From NCBI GenBank assembly GCA_037367405.1, contig JAZKJV010010752.1, positions 1 through 64,000 of the forward strand: a stretch of 64,000 nt of DNA, given 5' to 3'. The DNA is from Ottelia alismoides. Taxonomy: Eukaryota > Streptophyta > Magnoliopsida > Alismatales > Hydrocharitaceae. Both the position numbers and the translations under genes were made by a program. How positions within the stretch are numbered: the first letter of the stretch is position 1; every line of letters begins with the position of its first letter. The notes beneath the pieces were generated by a model. That model worked only from the letters and a program-made list of their open reading frames with translations. It did not search any database and was not told the origin of the DNA. Shown here one piece after another: positions 23,446-35,845 of this stretch.

Positions 23446-25386
23446 TTAAACCCTGCTTTGATTTCTTTTTTCCTTCTCCTTTTCTTTGAACCTAGCATAC
23501 ATGTGTGCCTCTTCTTCAGGGTTGTTCTCCTCTTCCTCTTCGTCATCGGATTCAATCTCCTCATGATGAGATGCGCGCTCTTGCGACATAGATTATATAT
23601 GGAAGATATATACATGTTACTTGCATTTTGTACATATAGAAATATAAAATTACTACTCATTCTATAAGTAGAATACTTACATGTATGCCGTGAAATCTTC
23701 TCGGAGCTTTGTCACATGCTCCACCGTCATCGCCATCTCCAACTCCATTGGAATTGATGATTGGGACGGATGTGGTTGTGTGTACGACGGTTGGGAGTAT
23801 GCAGAATAGGAGTGACGATGTTCCTCCACATAATATGGAGGAAGACCACCAAGTATCTGCTTCTTGTTAGCCACAATGTCCCTCTCCTCCAACACCTTAT
23901 AAGATTTTCATTGTTTAATATGAAATTATATATTAGAAATGAGTATAGTAAGATAATATTTATCTATACCTGCTTTCAGATTGTTTTATCAAATGGTGGT
24001 TGCTCTCCAATTGGATCACCACCCCATTTTTCTGCAGATAGTGCCAAATAACGATCTTGAAATACAAAGTGAAATATATATAAATGAGTTATAAGATATC
24101 ATTCAATTGCAAATAAATTGATAGACTTACCAACAATTCTCCTGCTTCAGGAGTGGACCATTGCGACTCTCCTTCTTTCCCACTTATGTGGGACCTCGAC
24201 CACCACTCCAGAAAAGAGGGTTCTCTTTCCAACCTAGCTGCCTGAAAAAATTTTAATATGTGATAACAACATTGCATTATATTAAAGTAGATTTTTAAAA
24301 ATAAATTTTATATTGTAATACCATCTCCGCTCTAATTTGATTGTGGCTTTTAGAGCCACTTGTCGATTTAATCCTTTGTTTTTGACGGTTTGTCCTTCCC
24401 GCTGTGGATCTTCTTCCAAACTCTGCATCCACAACGAATGCATCACAGAAATCCGCCCATTTGCAAGGATTATATTATGATTATTGATTATTTCAAAAAG
24501 TTTATTATAAACTATTTGAGAAATACAATACCTATCCTCCGTACATCATATTGGCGGGAACCTCTTCATCTCCTCAAAATTCATCTCCTCACATCCCGTC
24601 TTCGCATGTGAGTCTCTCCTTGCTTTGAAAAATGTATCGCTCATTCTCTTTTCCGCCAAACGAATAAAGGCTAGACGATAAGCCTCCTTCCCCAGACCAG
24701 AACCAAGGCGAAACCTACTCTGAAAATTACAACAAATTATCAGATCCAAAAAACTTGACAAAAAATTTCTATATCACTTCTTAGAAATTTTTCTTACCAG
24801 AAACATGTCAAACAGTTTCTCTTGTTCTGCAGCAGGGATGAGACACCATCTAAATTGCATTGAAGTCAAGTGTGTCTTGATTATGTTGGTTATCTCCTTT
24901 GCCACCCTGTTGCTATTCAAAAAATCCCTGCATTTGCTAAAAATTTTAAATATGATACAATTTATAAATATTTGAAAAAATTTTAATGACAAAATTTATT
25001 AAATTTTTACCTCCCATCCGTCGTAACCTCCAACAAAGGGTGGGATGCCGAAGTCTGTCCAACTACAACAGGTAAAGGCACGGAGGTGCTCGGACGTCCA
25101 GAAGAAGGAGAATCAGAACCCATCAATGTACGTGCTGGTTTGAGGACCAGGAACGGGAATCCAGTAGGGGCTGCTAAGGTAGAAGGCTCTCCATAGCCGC
25201 CTACATAATAGGGTGTGGAGGATAACCAAGAGACTCGTAGTAGGCTATAACCCGCCGGACCTCGTCAGACTGTGAATCTAAAACAGCATCCAGTGTGGGC
25301 TGCCTACTAGACAAAGGTGTGTCTGAGGAAGATGGACGATTGGATCTATGTGATCCATGAGCCCCACCACGTCCAAAACCTGTCAT
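23446..25386 (-). pseudogene. TNP1-like (Ptta/En/Spm) transposase gene, copy A
   Basis: A spliced minus-strand gene with a likely start at 25386 (MTGFGRGGAHGSHRS) and stop at 23446-23448. Exon-like blocks in order: a Ser/Pro-rich N-terminus; DFLNSNRVAKEITNIIK..EKLFDMFL; RFRLGSGLGKEAYR..FFKARRDSH; CKWADFCDAFVVDAEFGRRS..TSGSKSHNQIRAEM; EPSFLEWWSRSHISGKEGES; DRYLALSAEKWGGDP; VLEERDIVANKKQ; and an acidic ESDDEEEEENNPEEE C-terminus. GT/AG borders fit most blocks. The GSKSHNQIRAEM..EREPS..W order is that of plant Ptta/En/Spm (Transposase_24) proteins, DNA-binding partners of the TNP2 transposase. Defects: a TGA replaces the Trp codon of copy B at 23976-23978, and there is a frame break near 25200 shared with copy B. 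Confidence 0.72.
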
Positions 25387-25474
25387 GACTGTAATGATGA
25401 TGTAATAGTTAATTACATAATTATTACTAAAGATTTTAGCTAATTCGATTATAACTGTATAATAAAACTTACAA

Positions 25475-25832
25475 CTAATCTTCATCATTTATTTCGGTGG
25501 GATTAAAGGATATTTCTTCGTTTTCTGAGTTTTCTGAATCATCATTTCTGGAGTCAGTATCATCTCGTAAGTCAACACAAAAAACTTCTTTATCAATCAA
25601 TCATCATTTCTGTTAAGTATATTCGTTCATGTGTAGGTGTGAATGCTTCATCTATGTCATCTTCATGATGAGTGTAATCATTAGAAATATAACTTCGAGA
25701 GTTTATCTTCACAACAGTTACAGTTTCAATTTGTGCGTAAGCAAATTGTATAAATTCCTGAACACCTCTTTGAAAGGTATCTCCTATACGTCCATCTACT
25801 ACACGGTTGTACATCTACTCTCTATTTGTCAT
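25475..25832 (-). pseudogene. TNP2 N-terminal stub (transposase-associated domain), copy A
   Basis: It begins MTNRE, then a TAG where copy B has TGG, then MYNRVVDGR and TFQRGVQEFIQFAYAQ. This matches the N-terminal transposase-associated domain of plant CACTA TNP2 proteins (typical wording M..RWMY..G.EFI.FA). The usual Cys-rich zinc-binding half and the whole catalytic region are missing; instead an acidic tail follows (DYTHHEDDIDEAFTP..). About 20 bases present in copy B are deleted near 25595. A GTAAGT donor-like site near the end could splice it to the TNP1-like gene downstream. Confidence 0.6.
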
Positions 25833-26198
25833 GTTGATCAACCTGAATTAAACAATTTATAATGTCAAATCTAGAAAAATATGTGAGGATATCTAAATGT
25901 ATCCCATTATTGAGATAAAAGATGAGAAGAGAAGTGTATTAATTATGTTATCACTTGAGCCCGTCCATAAGGATTCAAACTTACTAAAATATGATCGTTG
26001 TCACAAGCTTCTTTATTTCTAACAAAAATTCGACAGCATAACCATGTACCTCTCCCGTATACCTCAGAAATCAATCGCAATCAACTTTCAAAATAATCAT
26101 ATTAGTGATTATTTTGATAGTAAACTATGATTGATTTGGTATACCAAAGAGGAAGGGGTTATGAACCGAATTTTGGTAAGAAATAAAGAGCTTGTGAC

Positions 26199-29100
26199 TG
26201 ATGAAGCCACATTTCATCATCTTTATTCTATCATTTTGGCATCAAAAACCCTATCGAATGCGTGTAAATAACCCTTAATTTCCGCATCTTAGCATTCATG
26301 CATGTGCATGTAAATAATGTATAAAATACTGTAATTAAAGCCAAAATTATAGAATAAACAAAACAAAAGAAAATAAATAAAATATTGTAAATATTTTATG
26401 ACCCGAAACCCCGAGACCTAGGCATCTAGATGAATAGATCGACAAGGAATAAAGTAGGGGAGATAAGGGCCAAAATACAATAAAAATTCCTTTTATTTTA
26501 TTCATTTTTTATTCATTTTGAGACCTATTTTTGGTTCCACTTTTTATACCTCAAATAAAAAAACTTTGTCCATGAAAGTTGTAGATAAATAAATAAATAA
26601 ATATATAAAATTGATTTCACTGAAAAATAATGTACAGATAAAAAGTTGTAGTCTGAATAAGATTCCAGAACTCCAACTTCCCAGACCCGTATCTTGCAAA
26701 TAAAAACTCGAAATGTGCCAAATCATCTTTAATTGTATATAGCATAAAATAATCTATTTAATAGAAATTGTTTTGTATTTTTCAGAGTTATGATTTGAAA
26801 GTTGAGTGTTGGACCCTACTTGTATACTTGTACATATTTAAAAAATCATTTTATTTATTATTCATTATTTTTATAACTTTATATTTTTATAATTTTGTAA
26901 ATATTACTTATAATAAATATGTGTATTAAAATTAGAATAAAAATACAAAGAAAACACAAAAAAATACTTGTATATTATACATAGGTAAAATACCTATATA
27001 CATACTTATATAATACATACTTCTATTTTATTAAATATATAAAAAACCTCAAAAAATTTAAATAAAAATATATTTATGTGTATAAAAATATTTTATAAAT
27101 TTATAAAATAATACACAAAAATAAATGAATTAAAATCACAAAATAAAAATAAAAGAATAAAATATATAGATATTATACCTATAAAGGGTATAAAAGTAAA
27201 CTTGTAAAAATATACCTCGTAAAAATAATTAAAAATCACCATAAAATAATTTATAAAATAATAAACATTTTTTATTAATTAACCTAAATTTAAATAAATC
27301 ATTTTCTATTTTTAAATGAATTAATAAAATATTTTTCCAGGGCTTTTCCTGGTTGGTCCACGTGGACCAACCAGGAGGGTCTGAGGGTTGACCGACGGGT
27401 CAACGCTCTGACCCGCCCCTGTAGCCTCTGTCAGACTAGCTTTTGACCATGTTTCTCTTATTTATCCAGGCCACATCTCTCCTCCTTTCATGTCACATCC
27501 TTCATGAGACTTTTTCCTCGATATGTGGTGATACACGCCCAAGGTCCACCATGGGCTGTGGATCGCTGCATCGATCTGGCACCCTCGATCTTCGAGCATG
27601 CTTGACCATCCTTCAAAACACCCCAGCCAACTTCATTTGATTTGTGAACCGATTTTGGGCCGCCAAAACCCTCCGGGTGTGGGTCGAGTTAAGCTCCGGT
27701 GACAGGGGAGTCTCCCCACACTCCAGCCGAGGTGCGGCGAAGCCTTAAGTCGAGTTCCTCCATCTCCGGCGGCTGCGCCGCTGTGAGGTTTCAACCTCGG
27801 GCACATAGCCCTTGAGGTCCGTTTTCATTCAATTTTATTGCTTTAGTTTCAGTCCTAGTAGCTTTATCTTCTATTTCCCACCTTTTATTTCGTCTGAGAA
27901 TCAACCAATCACCGCACCACCACCTCGCCGGAGCAAGCTCCGGCGAGCGTCATTTTCGCCAAAACCGCCATCCACCGACCCGCGTTTGCACTATGACGTT
28001 TTGTTGTTGTCGTGCGCTTCTTTTGCAGGTCCCAAAGGCAAGAGACCCCCCTCCTGGGGTTGGTTTTCATAGCAGGAGCAGCAACTTGGAGCACCTCCTC
28101 CTTCTTCACGTCGCGGCGGACCTCCGGCCCTCCCTGGGCCATTTTAACCCTGTCGTACACTCGAGAAATCTCCCAGGAGGCTTCGCGTTCATTCGAAAGG
28201 GACGAGGAGGCACTCAGCATCGAGATTTTGCGGATCCAAAGCCGCCCGAGGCCTGTTCTTTGTGCGTTCTTCCTCCATGCTTCAGTGTCGCTCGATCGCG
28301 TCATGTTCTTCGTGGAGCACAGCCACCGTTGGATCGTGCATGGTGTCAGCCGTCGGATCATCGAGCATCATCTAATCCTGACCGTGCAGAGCGAAGGGGT
28401 ATCGTCGTGCCTGATCGTGCACGTGTCTTAAGTGACCAATCTCCCACTGTGCGATCGGCCCTTTTGTTGGGTAATTTTGCCCCGTACCCCTGCGCAATTT
28501 TTGTATTAAATATTATTCCAGAAACATTCATCTGTCGTGTTTTAGTATTTGTAATATTTGCTAAAACCCCCTGCGATTTTTAGTATTAATATTTCAACCC
28601 TTGCCATCTGGGCGCACGTGCGCGAGCACGTGCGCGTGGCTATTTTGCGGACAAGGCCCTTGCGGCTTTTGCTATTGGTGCTTGGTCCAGAAGTTTTATA
28701 TATCAGTTATTATTTTTGTGGATGTTTTACATTCTAACCCCTGTATGTTTCGCATATTACATAAATACCCCTGCCAGTGTGGTTTTTCTCTTTGCTTCTA
28801 GTTATTATTGCATGCATTTATAAAACCCCAAAAATGCCACAAAAATCATGTTAGGCTCCTGTTAACTTGCTTATTCATGCCATATTTTTGCATTGTATTT
28901 TTATTGCATTTTCGTATTTATTAAAAATCAAAAACATGTATTTTTAGCACTGTTTGTATTAGAAAATCCATAAAAATTATAAAAACGTTTTGAAAAAAAT
29001 CCAAAAAAATACATTTTTCTTGTCTTATCATATTTTAGTGTCAGTCCAAAAATTACTAAAAATTTCAAAAGAAAAACCTAAAAAATTAGAAAACCCCTGA

Positions 29101-29847
29101 AAACTTTATAAAAATCTAAAAAATCAAAGAAAACTCCTAAAAATATAAACTCAGATTCTGTAGCTTCTTTATTTTCTTGTCTTCATTTTAAAATTAATTT
29201 GGGAAAACTGTATTATTGTTTGCTATTTTTCTTTCCCATTTTAATTTCGGCCAGCATTGTTGTTCACTGGTTTCTCTTATTTTTGACTTTAAAGATATCA
29301 AAAATATTCTGAAAAATCCCCAAAAATCATAAAAATAGTAGAAAAAAAGATCAAACTATTTTATTTCCTGATTTTTGAGTATTTTTACCTATTTTTATAA
29401 ATACCCTATCCCTTCTTCTCTTATATTGTATATATTCCAATATTGAAAAAGAAAACAAAAAGAAAAATATAAAATCTAAAAAGAAAATATAAAATCAGAA
29501 AATTAAAATCAAAATACAAAATTAAAAATTAAAAATAAAATATAAAATATAAAATTAAAAACCCACAAAATTTTGCATAATTTTAGACACTTAATCACAT
29601 CACATTTTGTGCATCGATTGCTTGATCTATCCTGCCTTGCTCCATGTGTTCGAACTCTCAACATACTTACACCTATACATCTGTTTGTAGAGTTAAAAAT
29701 AAATTTGACTCCACATTAGTTTTCATTGCTTGATTTATTATTGTGGGTTCATTGTTGATTAATTACAGTTTCTTGTGGGTCGTTACAGCGACATAGTAGT
29801 CCCGCCTTGTGTGGACTATTTAGACCCACGATAAATCGTGATTATCA
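26199..29847 (+). repeat. Athila-2 5' LTR (3.65 kb)
   Basis: It starts TGATGAAGCCAC and ends GATTATCA, giving TGAT..ATCA inverted ends, two bases before the PBS. It is colinear with the solo LTR at 8852-12675. Middle GC-rich frames (27812-28583) have no known domain and are not called genes. The last 1.2 kb is A-rich with many CCAAAAA and AAAATC strings. The 28-bp G-box palindrome lies at 27348-27375. Confidence 0.88.
27348..27375. promoter_or_regulatory. 28-bp G-box palindrome in Athila-2 LTR
   Basis: Same perfect palindrome as at 10003-10030 (half-site CCTGGTTGGTCCAC). It stays perfect although the flanking LTR sequence has diverged a good deal between the two copies. Confidence 0.55.
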
Positions 29848-29849
29848 AA

Positions 29850-29867
29850 TGGCACCGTTGCCGGGGA
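29850..29867 (+). other. Athila-2 primer binding site (tRNA-Asp type)
   Basis: TGGCACCGTTGCCGGGGA lies two bases after the LTR end. It differs at one position from TGGCGCCGTTGCCGGGGA, the site complementary to the 3' end of plant tRNA-Asp that characterises Athila elements. Confidence 0.88.
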
Positions 29868-31865
29868 GCAACAGCGCATAGTTCGGCTTTTTGCTTGTGC
29901 TTGTGATTGCTTGTCTATTTTTGCGGCTTTTATTTCTGCTTGTTTTATTTTTGCTCATTTTTTATATAACCTTTGAATTGTCTAACCACCCTCTTGTTTG
30001 ACTTTGTGCGAGGTACGCGGATCGAGGGAGGCACTCTTTCCTAGGAGCGCCCGTGCACCCACGTGAGGCGGCTTTGGCTTCTCACCAAGGCGGACTTGGA
30101 GGGAATTTTGAAGACCATTCCTGAGCATTTATTTTATTACATTTAATTTTGTGTAATTTATTGTGAGAGAGAGACCTATATTTGTAATAATACAGGTACC
30201 CCCAAACTTTGAACTCTTGAGCCTAATTTCCAAGTGTTTGTTCACTTGGGGGCTCACCGCGGTTTTCACGGTTTTCATCGCCTTTTTTCATTTTTGTTTT
30301 CCGGTTTGTTTTTCTTACTTTGTATGATTGAGCCCCTAGTTTTAGGATTGCTTGCGATAGATTAAGACCAAACACCTAATATATTTACATGTACCTATAG
30401 ACTCGTTTGGACTTAGTCAAATTTAAACAGTCGTCTCATCATCTTCAAGCCTACATGTCGCGAGCCCACCCTGTCAAGCGCTACTCCTGAACTCGATGTG
30501 TCGAGAAGAGGAGGGGTGAGCCTAGACCGGACTCTTGGATTGAGGATCGGTGACCAACTTGTGGTGCTTCACGCTAATAGCATCTTCTGAACTTAGGGCG
30601 ATTTCATCGGCTTGCATTTGCATATAGATTAGGTTTCAATTCTGTTGAGCATCTTTGCATGTAGAGTGTTGGAGGCAAGGTGAGCATTTACGCTTTATCA
30701 TACATCATCGTTTTGCCGCTTGCATTGTTTTTTCCCCTCTCTACCTCTGTTTTTTACCACCTAGGTGCTAAGTAAGATTGACTCCTCGTTAGGCTCGTGC
30801 ATTTCTTATTAAAAATCCAAAAAAAGTGATAATCAATAAAATTGGGACTGCTAATATTACTTGACCCTAAAAAAGATCAAAAAGAAAAACATTGTCTTGG
30901 GACGAGTAATCCCCTCATTGTCTTCGTTTTACATTGTTCGCGCACACACTAAGGTTAGTGCCCAAATCCCATTTTCAGCGCCCTAAGTTTTGCGCAATTT
31001 TGGACTTCTCACCTAACTCTAAAACAGACAAGATAAAAAGACCGCATTTGTGGTCTTCACCGTTGAGTAGGTGAATTGAGGGTTTGTTTTGTGAGTTTGA
31101 TTGTGCTTGCGTGTGTGTATCCTAGATCTTCTCTACGCATTTGTGCCTTCTTCTTCATTCTCTTGACTTGACCTTCGTGCTCTCCCGATCATTTTCCTCT
31201 TGTTTCGAGATGGACCCTGGAGCGCATTTTATCCGGACTTCGTGGATCCCTCGTTCACTCCAGTCGGTCCACCTCCCCTTTATAGGAGGATCCTCCTCCT
31301 ATTTTTTCTGATTTCTGTACATATCTGCCTCAGCCACAGTATCACGACTCGGATTTCTACCCACCTCCACCTTCACATCCACCCGAGTCTGACATGTTGG
31401 AGTCACCTCCCTCGATCTCTATAAGTGATATCTTGAACCGAATGACAAAGCGCATTGATTTGATGAATGATAATCTTGCTATTTTAAGGAAAAACCAGAT
31501 TAATGCTCCTTTCGTCGAGGATATGGATTTACTTGTGGGAGATCATGGGAGCTTGCAATCGCCTAAAATACAAAAAAAATAGGAAAAATTAAAAATCCAA
31601 AAAGAGTTCGGGAGACCTTTGGTTGATTTAGACCGTGAGAAGAGTGCCCATCTGCCAGACTTTTTGACAACACATCCATTCACACACTGTCCCACCTCTG
31701 ACCCTGAGGATGCCGCTGTACAGACTGCTCTTGGCATGCCTCGTGTATATGATGATTCCGACTTCCTCCCTTGTGTGGAGGAGGTCCAAAAATTCAAAAA
31801 ATGCTATCTGAACCCGAAGTGGTGGCCACTATTCATGAGATCATCCAAACTCCATTTAGCAGGCC
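29868..31865 (+). pseudogene. Athila-2 leader and gag-like remnant
   Basis: About 1.3 kb of leader with no coding evidence is followed from about 31200 by short broken frames. One at 31394-31582 contains ILNRMTKRIDLMNDNLAILRK, which could form a coiled coil. Another (31619-31921) runs on toward the protease. I do not see the usual retrotransposon gag core or a CCHC knuckle, so gag is probably internally deleted or too diverged to read. Confidence 0.45.
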
Positions 31866-32495
31866 ATGACCCAATTATCTGCTCCTCTTCCCAAGAAGAG
31901 AAAGTGGAGGAGCAGATCTAAGCATCACATTCTGACCATGGCCACTGCCCATGCCATCACACACCGTACCATCTCTAGACAGAAGAACACAGCTACCCCT
32001 TTCATCACTTGCACCATCTCTAACTATACTTGTGATCACACTCTCCTGGACGGTGGTGCATCTATTAGTATATTACCCTTCTCGCTGGTACAGTCTCTTC
32101 ACTTAGGGCCTCTAAAGAAAACCAGGATGATCGTTCAGTTTGCTGATGGATCTATCAAGAGACCGAAGGGTATCCTTGAAAATGCTGTCATTTCTATTCA
32201 GGGCACGAGCCACCATGTTGATTTTGTCGTGTTGCCCATGGAGACCTCTACAGGGGAGCCATCTTTAATCATCTTGGGACGACCATTCCTCGCCTCTGCG
32301 AGGGTCGTTATTGACTATGGATCAGGAGAGATTCGCTTCCGTCCTGTTGACGAGAGCGAAGTGTCGATCACCGCATCTACAGTTGACCAGAGACCTGCAC
32401 CTGATGCACCTTCACCGATTCTAGCTGACACCGAGGCCTGTGACCAATCTGATGATATTAGAGATGTTTGCTTAGCGACCTCTGAAAAGACCTGA
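31866..32495 (+). CDS. Athila-2 aspartic protease (retropepsin-like) open frame
   Basis: An open frame of 209 codons. Motifs: LLDGGASISILP (active-site Asp in DGGAS, equivalent to the DLGAS of most Athila elements), a QFADGSIKRPKGILENAV stretch, HHVDFVVLPME, and IILGRPFLASARVVIDYGSG, which closes the fold. This order is typical of Athila/Tat-clade proteases. The RT that normally follows is absent; instead acidic repeat coding sequence starts shortly after. The frame has no internal stop but starts inside what should be a gag-pro polyprotein, so independent expression is doubtful. Confidence 0.75.
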   Translation: MTQLSAPLPKKRKWRSRSKHHILTMATAHAITHRTISRQKNTATPFITCTISNYTCDHTLLDGGASISILPFSLVQSLHLGPLKKTRMIVQFADGSIKRPKGILENAVISIQGTSHHVDFVVLPMETSTGEPSLIILGRPFLASARVVIDYGSGEIRFRPVDESEVSITASTVDQRPAPDAPSPILADTEACDQSDDIRDVCLATSEKT

Positions 32496-32639
32496 CGGAT
32501 CCCCCGAAAGGAGAGGAAATCGGAAAGCATGGACCCCGTGGTTCCTCCTTCTGGTGTGTGACAATGTGTTGATGAAATCCAAAGTATTTACGTAATTGAT
32601 CCCATTGAGCGGAGGGCAGATACCAAGACTAAGCAGGGT

Positions 32640-33040
32640 GGACCTGTTTTGATTACTTCCACTGATAAGTCCGTTCCTGGTCACTCAAAAATGAAGATGA
32701 TTGAGGTCGGTTATGATGCTGGCCATTATTTTGATAGATGCAGATATTTTGATGAAGACAATGATTCAGGTGAAACTCTTGAGGACGATCTGAGTTCGTA
32801 TACTTCCACTGATGATTTCTTTCCTTTTGATTTTGACCTGGACGATCCCTCGCAGGACGACTCTGATTACACTTCTTCCGATGAGGATGAGTTTGTCCCA
32901 TTCAACTTCGATATCGGCGAGACTTCCAAGGGTAGACCTGATTGCACTTCTTCCACTCACCCGTCTGCACCTTCACACCATAGGACCACTAAGGCCGAAC
33001 CTAGACATACTACTTCCACTGATCAGTTCGTGCCTTTTTG
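32640..33040 (+). repeat. Acidic imperfect repeat region (TSTDxFVPF type)
   Basis: An open frame (32649-33041) carries recurring segments: ITSTDKSVPG, YTSTDDFFPFDFDLDD, YTSSDEDEFVPFNFDIGE, CTSSTHPSAP and TTSTDQFVPF. The underlying unit is roughly 60-100 bp. The peptide is strongly acidic with no known domain. It sits where pol would be expected in an Athila element. Confidence 0.55.
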
Positions 33041-33263
33041 ATTTAACTCCACTGAGGGTCGTCACCCGGTCGACCCTGATCGGCTTCTGTCCACTGTGGA
33101 CCCCGATGTCGACCTGCACCACACTAGATCTATGCCTCAGCAGTCTCGCAAGAAGGTTAGCTTTCAACCTTCTTGATCCGGTGTATATCCATCTCTGTTG
33201 TATATTCCCTAGTGTACCTTTGTTCTCTCTCCCGTATTGCTCGTCTAGCCATTCTCGTGTTTT

Positions 33264-33920
33264 GCCTTACTTAGGACGTACCTTGTCCTAAGTATAGGGG
33301 GTGGACAAGCCGAGTGTTCATTCGTCGTTTCGTTTCATCACTCCTATTATTGCCTATACTTAGGGCTTCTTTTATCCTAAGTATAGGGGGAGTGATGCGT
33401 ACATTCTGTTTTATCTTCTTCCATCTGTTGATATCTTTTCTTCTTTTCTTATTTTCTTCTTTTCCTTCTCTATCTTCTTTTTGTATCAAAAATGTGTCGC
33501 CCCTTGTTGTCAGTTTTCTATACTTAGGACGTACTTTGTCCTAAGTATAGGGGGGTGTGCACCCCGAGTTCTTTCTATTCTTTGATCCTCTCCATTGTCT
33601 CCTCTTCTTGTCTATACTTAGGGATATCTTACCCTAAGTATAGGGGGAGACAGTCTGAGTACGATCTGTTCATTCCCACCCTTGACCCTCCCTACTTTGT
33701 GTACAGTCTGTTATACTTAGGATTATTTGATCCTAAGTATAGGGGGGACGGTCGACTTCTCATTCGTCTATTTATTCCTTATTCATTTATTCTTTAGACT
33801 TTTCTATACTCAGTACGAGTTATGTCTTCTCTTTTCTCTCCGATCTATGAGGACATAGCTCAAGCTAAGTATAGGGGGGTCGTATATACTGTGTATATAC
33901 TTTAGCCATAACTCGTACTT
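33264..33920 (+). repeat. Array of stem-loops each followed by a PPT-like G run
   Basis: Five near-perfect stems of type CTATACTTAGGAC / GTCCTAAGTATAG occur at about 33264-33301, 33354-33390, 33518-33555, 33612-33647 and 33712-33747. Each ends directly in a run of 5-6 G. A sixth, looser one spans 33804-33879. Spacing is about 90-99 bp except one gap of about 165. The AAGTATAGGGGG tail equals the element's own polypurine tract before the 3' LTR (compare 52214-52228). A further inverted pair, GTACGAGTTATG and CATAACTCGTAC, encloses the last unit (about 33813-33919). Confidence 0.75.
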
Positions 33921-35845
33921 TCATATTTTTACTAATAACTATGGCTAATTACACTAAAAAATCTTAATAAAAAGATGTTTCATTCCTCAAATTCTTTGTG
34001 TATTTACTGATTAACAAATCATGTGAAAATATTTTTTGCAAAATGTTTGAAAAATAGTTTGAAAATCTCTTTGAAAAATCTTTTGAAAACTATTTTGAAA
34101 ACGTTCTGTTACATGTTTTCAACCTTTGTAAAAACAGTTTGATTGTGAAATTATTTTCTTTGTGTGAAATAAAATGTTTGAAAAATGATTTGCAAATGGT
34201 TTGAAAAATGGTTGCAAAAATATGTTTCAAAAATCTATATATACTGTTTGGAAAACCTTTGCAAAATGATTTTCATATGTGCGTACATGTTTGTAAAAAC
34301 TGTTTGTAAAAAATATTTTGGACTATAGTTTTCAAAATTGTTTGAAAAACCTGTGTCAAATAAATTTGAGGAATATTGACATCTCACCTAAAATTCACTA
34401 TATATATAATTGATCACTTACCCTTGTAAATCCTTAAAATCCACTTCTTGTATATATAAGAAGCACTCCCGTATAAATATTTGTACCTAGTTTTTATCCA
34501 AAATCTTTCTATTTTAAAAAATCCCAAAAACATTTGCAAAATTAAAATCCAAAAACATTTGAAAAATCTTTTTGAAAAATCTAAAAAATGCATATGCATC
34601 ATCATCATCTTTTCAAAAACCCATAAAAAGTTCAAAATCTTTGAAAATTGCATCACAAAAATATTTTCTGCATTCGCAAAGCATGGCATTCGCATTTTTG
34701 TGATTGAGTTTGATAGTTGAATAAGTCTAAATAAAATCCAGAGATTGGAGCTTGGTTAGACCTTAAATCTACCTAATTAACAGGAAACTTATAGGAACTG
34801 GGATTGAGGTACTTCAAGTCTAGTTGACTTAATTCTTTGAGGATCACGGGACTTAGTTCAATGGATTCTTGACTGTCTAAGTAGAGTATTTCGAAGCACA
34901 CGCACGACTCTTGTTGATAATGACCTAACTTGGACACCTGCACCTTTCACATGGCTCAACTCAGTTGGAGTGGTGAGGGGGTTGGATTTGCCGGTATGAG
35001 ACGCACACAGGTGGAAACATTTGTCCTCCTCTAGGGAGAGAAGTGCGCCCCAACCCGTCCAGTAATGATGAGTTTCGAGGATAGGAGATCGTGGGTTGCA
35101 ATAAAGCTTCAAAAGAGGGATACTCTACTGGATCAATAGGAAAAACTCCCTATGTAAATGTTGTTGTATATAGTATTTCAAAAAAATGCAAAAAGAAAAA
35201 AAACTCCAAAAAAGTGGACAGGCATGTACAAAAATAAAAATACCTGCCGGAGTGTACATATGTTGTAAAGTCAAATAAGCAAGCTTGAGCTTCAAAGTCA
35301 AATCATGTGAGCCTGCAGCTGGATGACTTGACTACACCGGTCTTGCATCCTAGGATAGGTAGCTACACTGGCTACCGTCCATTCTTCTCTTCACCTCCCT
35401 CCTCTTGGGTTGGTTGCCACATGAACTTAGAAGGGAATACCCTGCTCCTTGAGGGATGAGTTGTTGGATTGGGGAATCATTGGGTTGTCATACTGAAGAA
35501 GTCACTCTCTTTGTCATTTCAGTTGAGGAGAGTCACTATCACTTACACTGTACGAGTCAGATTCATAGTCGTAAGGGTTTGCGTATGAGTTGAAATATTT
35601 CTGACCTGGCTACTGAGGAGACTTGAGCAGAGTTTTGGAATTCTCGAAGACTGTTGGATTTCAAATCCGGATCTCATTAAGGTCCCGCCCGCACTAAAAT
35701 TCCAAGGTCCGACTTAAGCTCCAAACTTTGATTTCGTGAAGACAAGTTTGATAATTAAACTAAATCCACTTTCTTCTTTTTCTTTTCTTTAGCTTTCTTT
35801 TCTACACTTATTGCATAAGTGTTTGCTAGGGACTAGCAAAGGTAA
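33921..35845 (+). other. Athila-2 3' untranslated region, no gene
   Basis: 34020-34360 is a degenerate array of TTTGAAAA(A/C)-type units that recurs in Athila-1 at 51420-51640. About 35270-35845 is similar to Athila-1 51650-52200, whereas the stretch between has no Athila-1 counterpart there. There is no open frame with a recognisable domain. These are the long 3' non-coding sequences typical of Athila-type elements. Confidence 0.6.

Noticed and set aside
27812..28583. Overlapping frames of 139-196 codons as host genes
   Set aside because: They lie wholly inside the GC-rich middle of the Athila-2 LTR, overlap in several frames on both strands and carry no domain.
33264..33880. Regularly spaced palindromic repeats resembling a CRISPR array
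   Set aside because: The repeats differ in their loops, the between-repeat sequence is retroelement DNA shared with Athila-1, and the context is a plant LTR retrotransposon with no cas genes.
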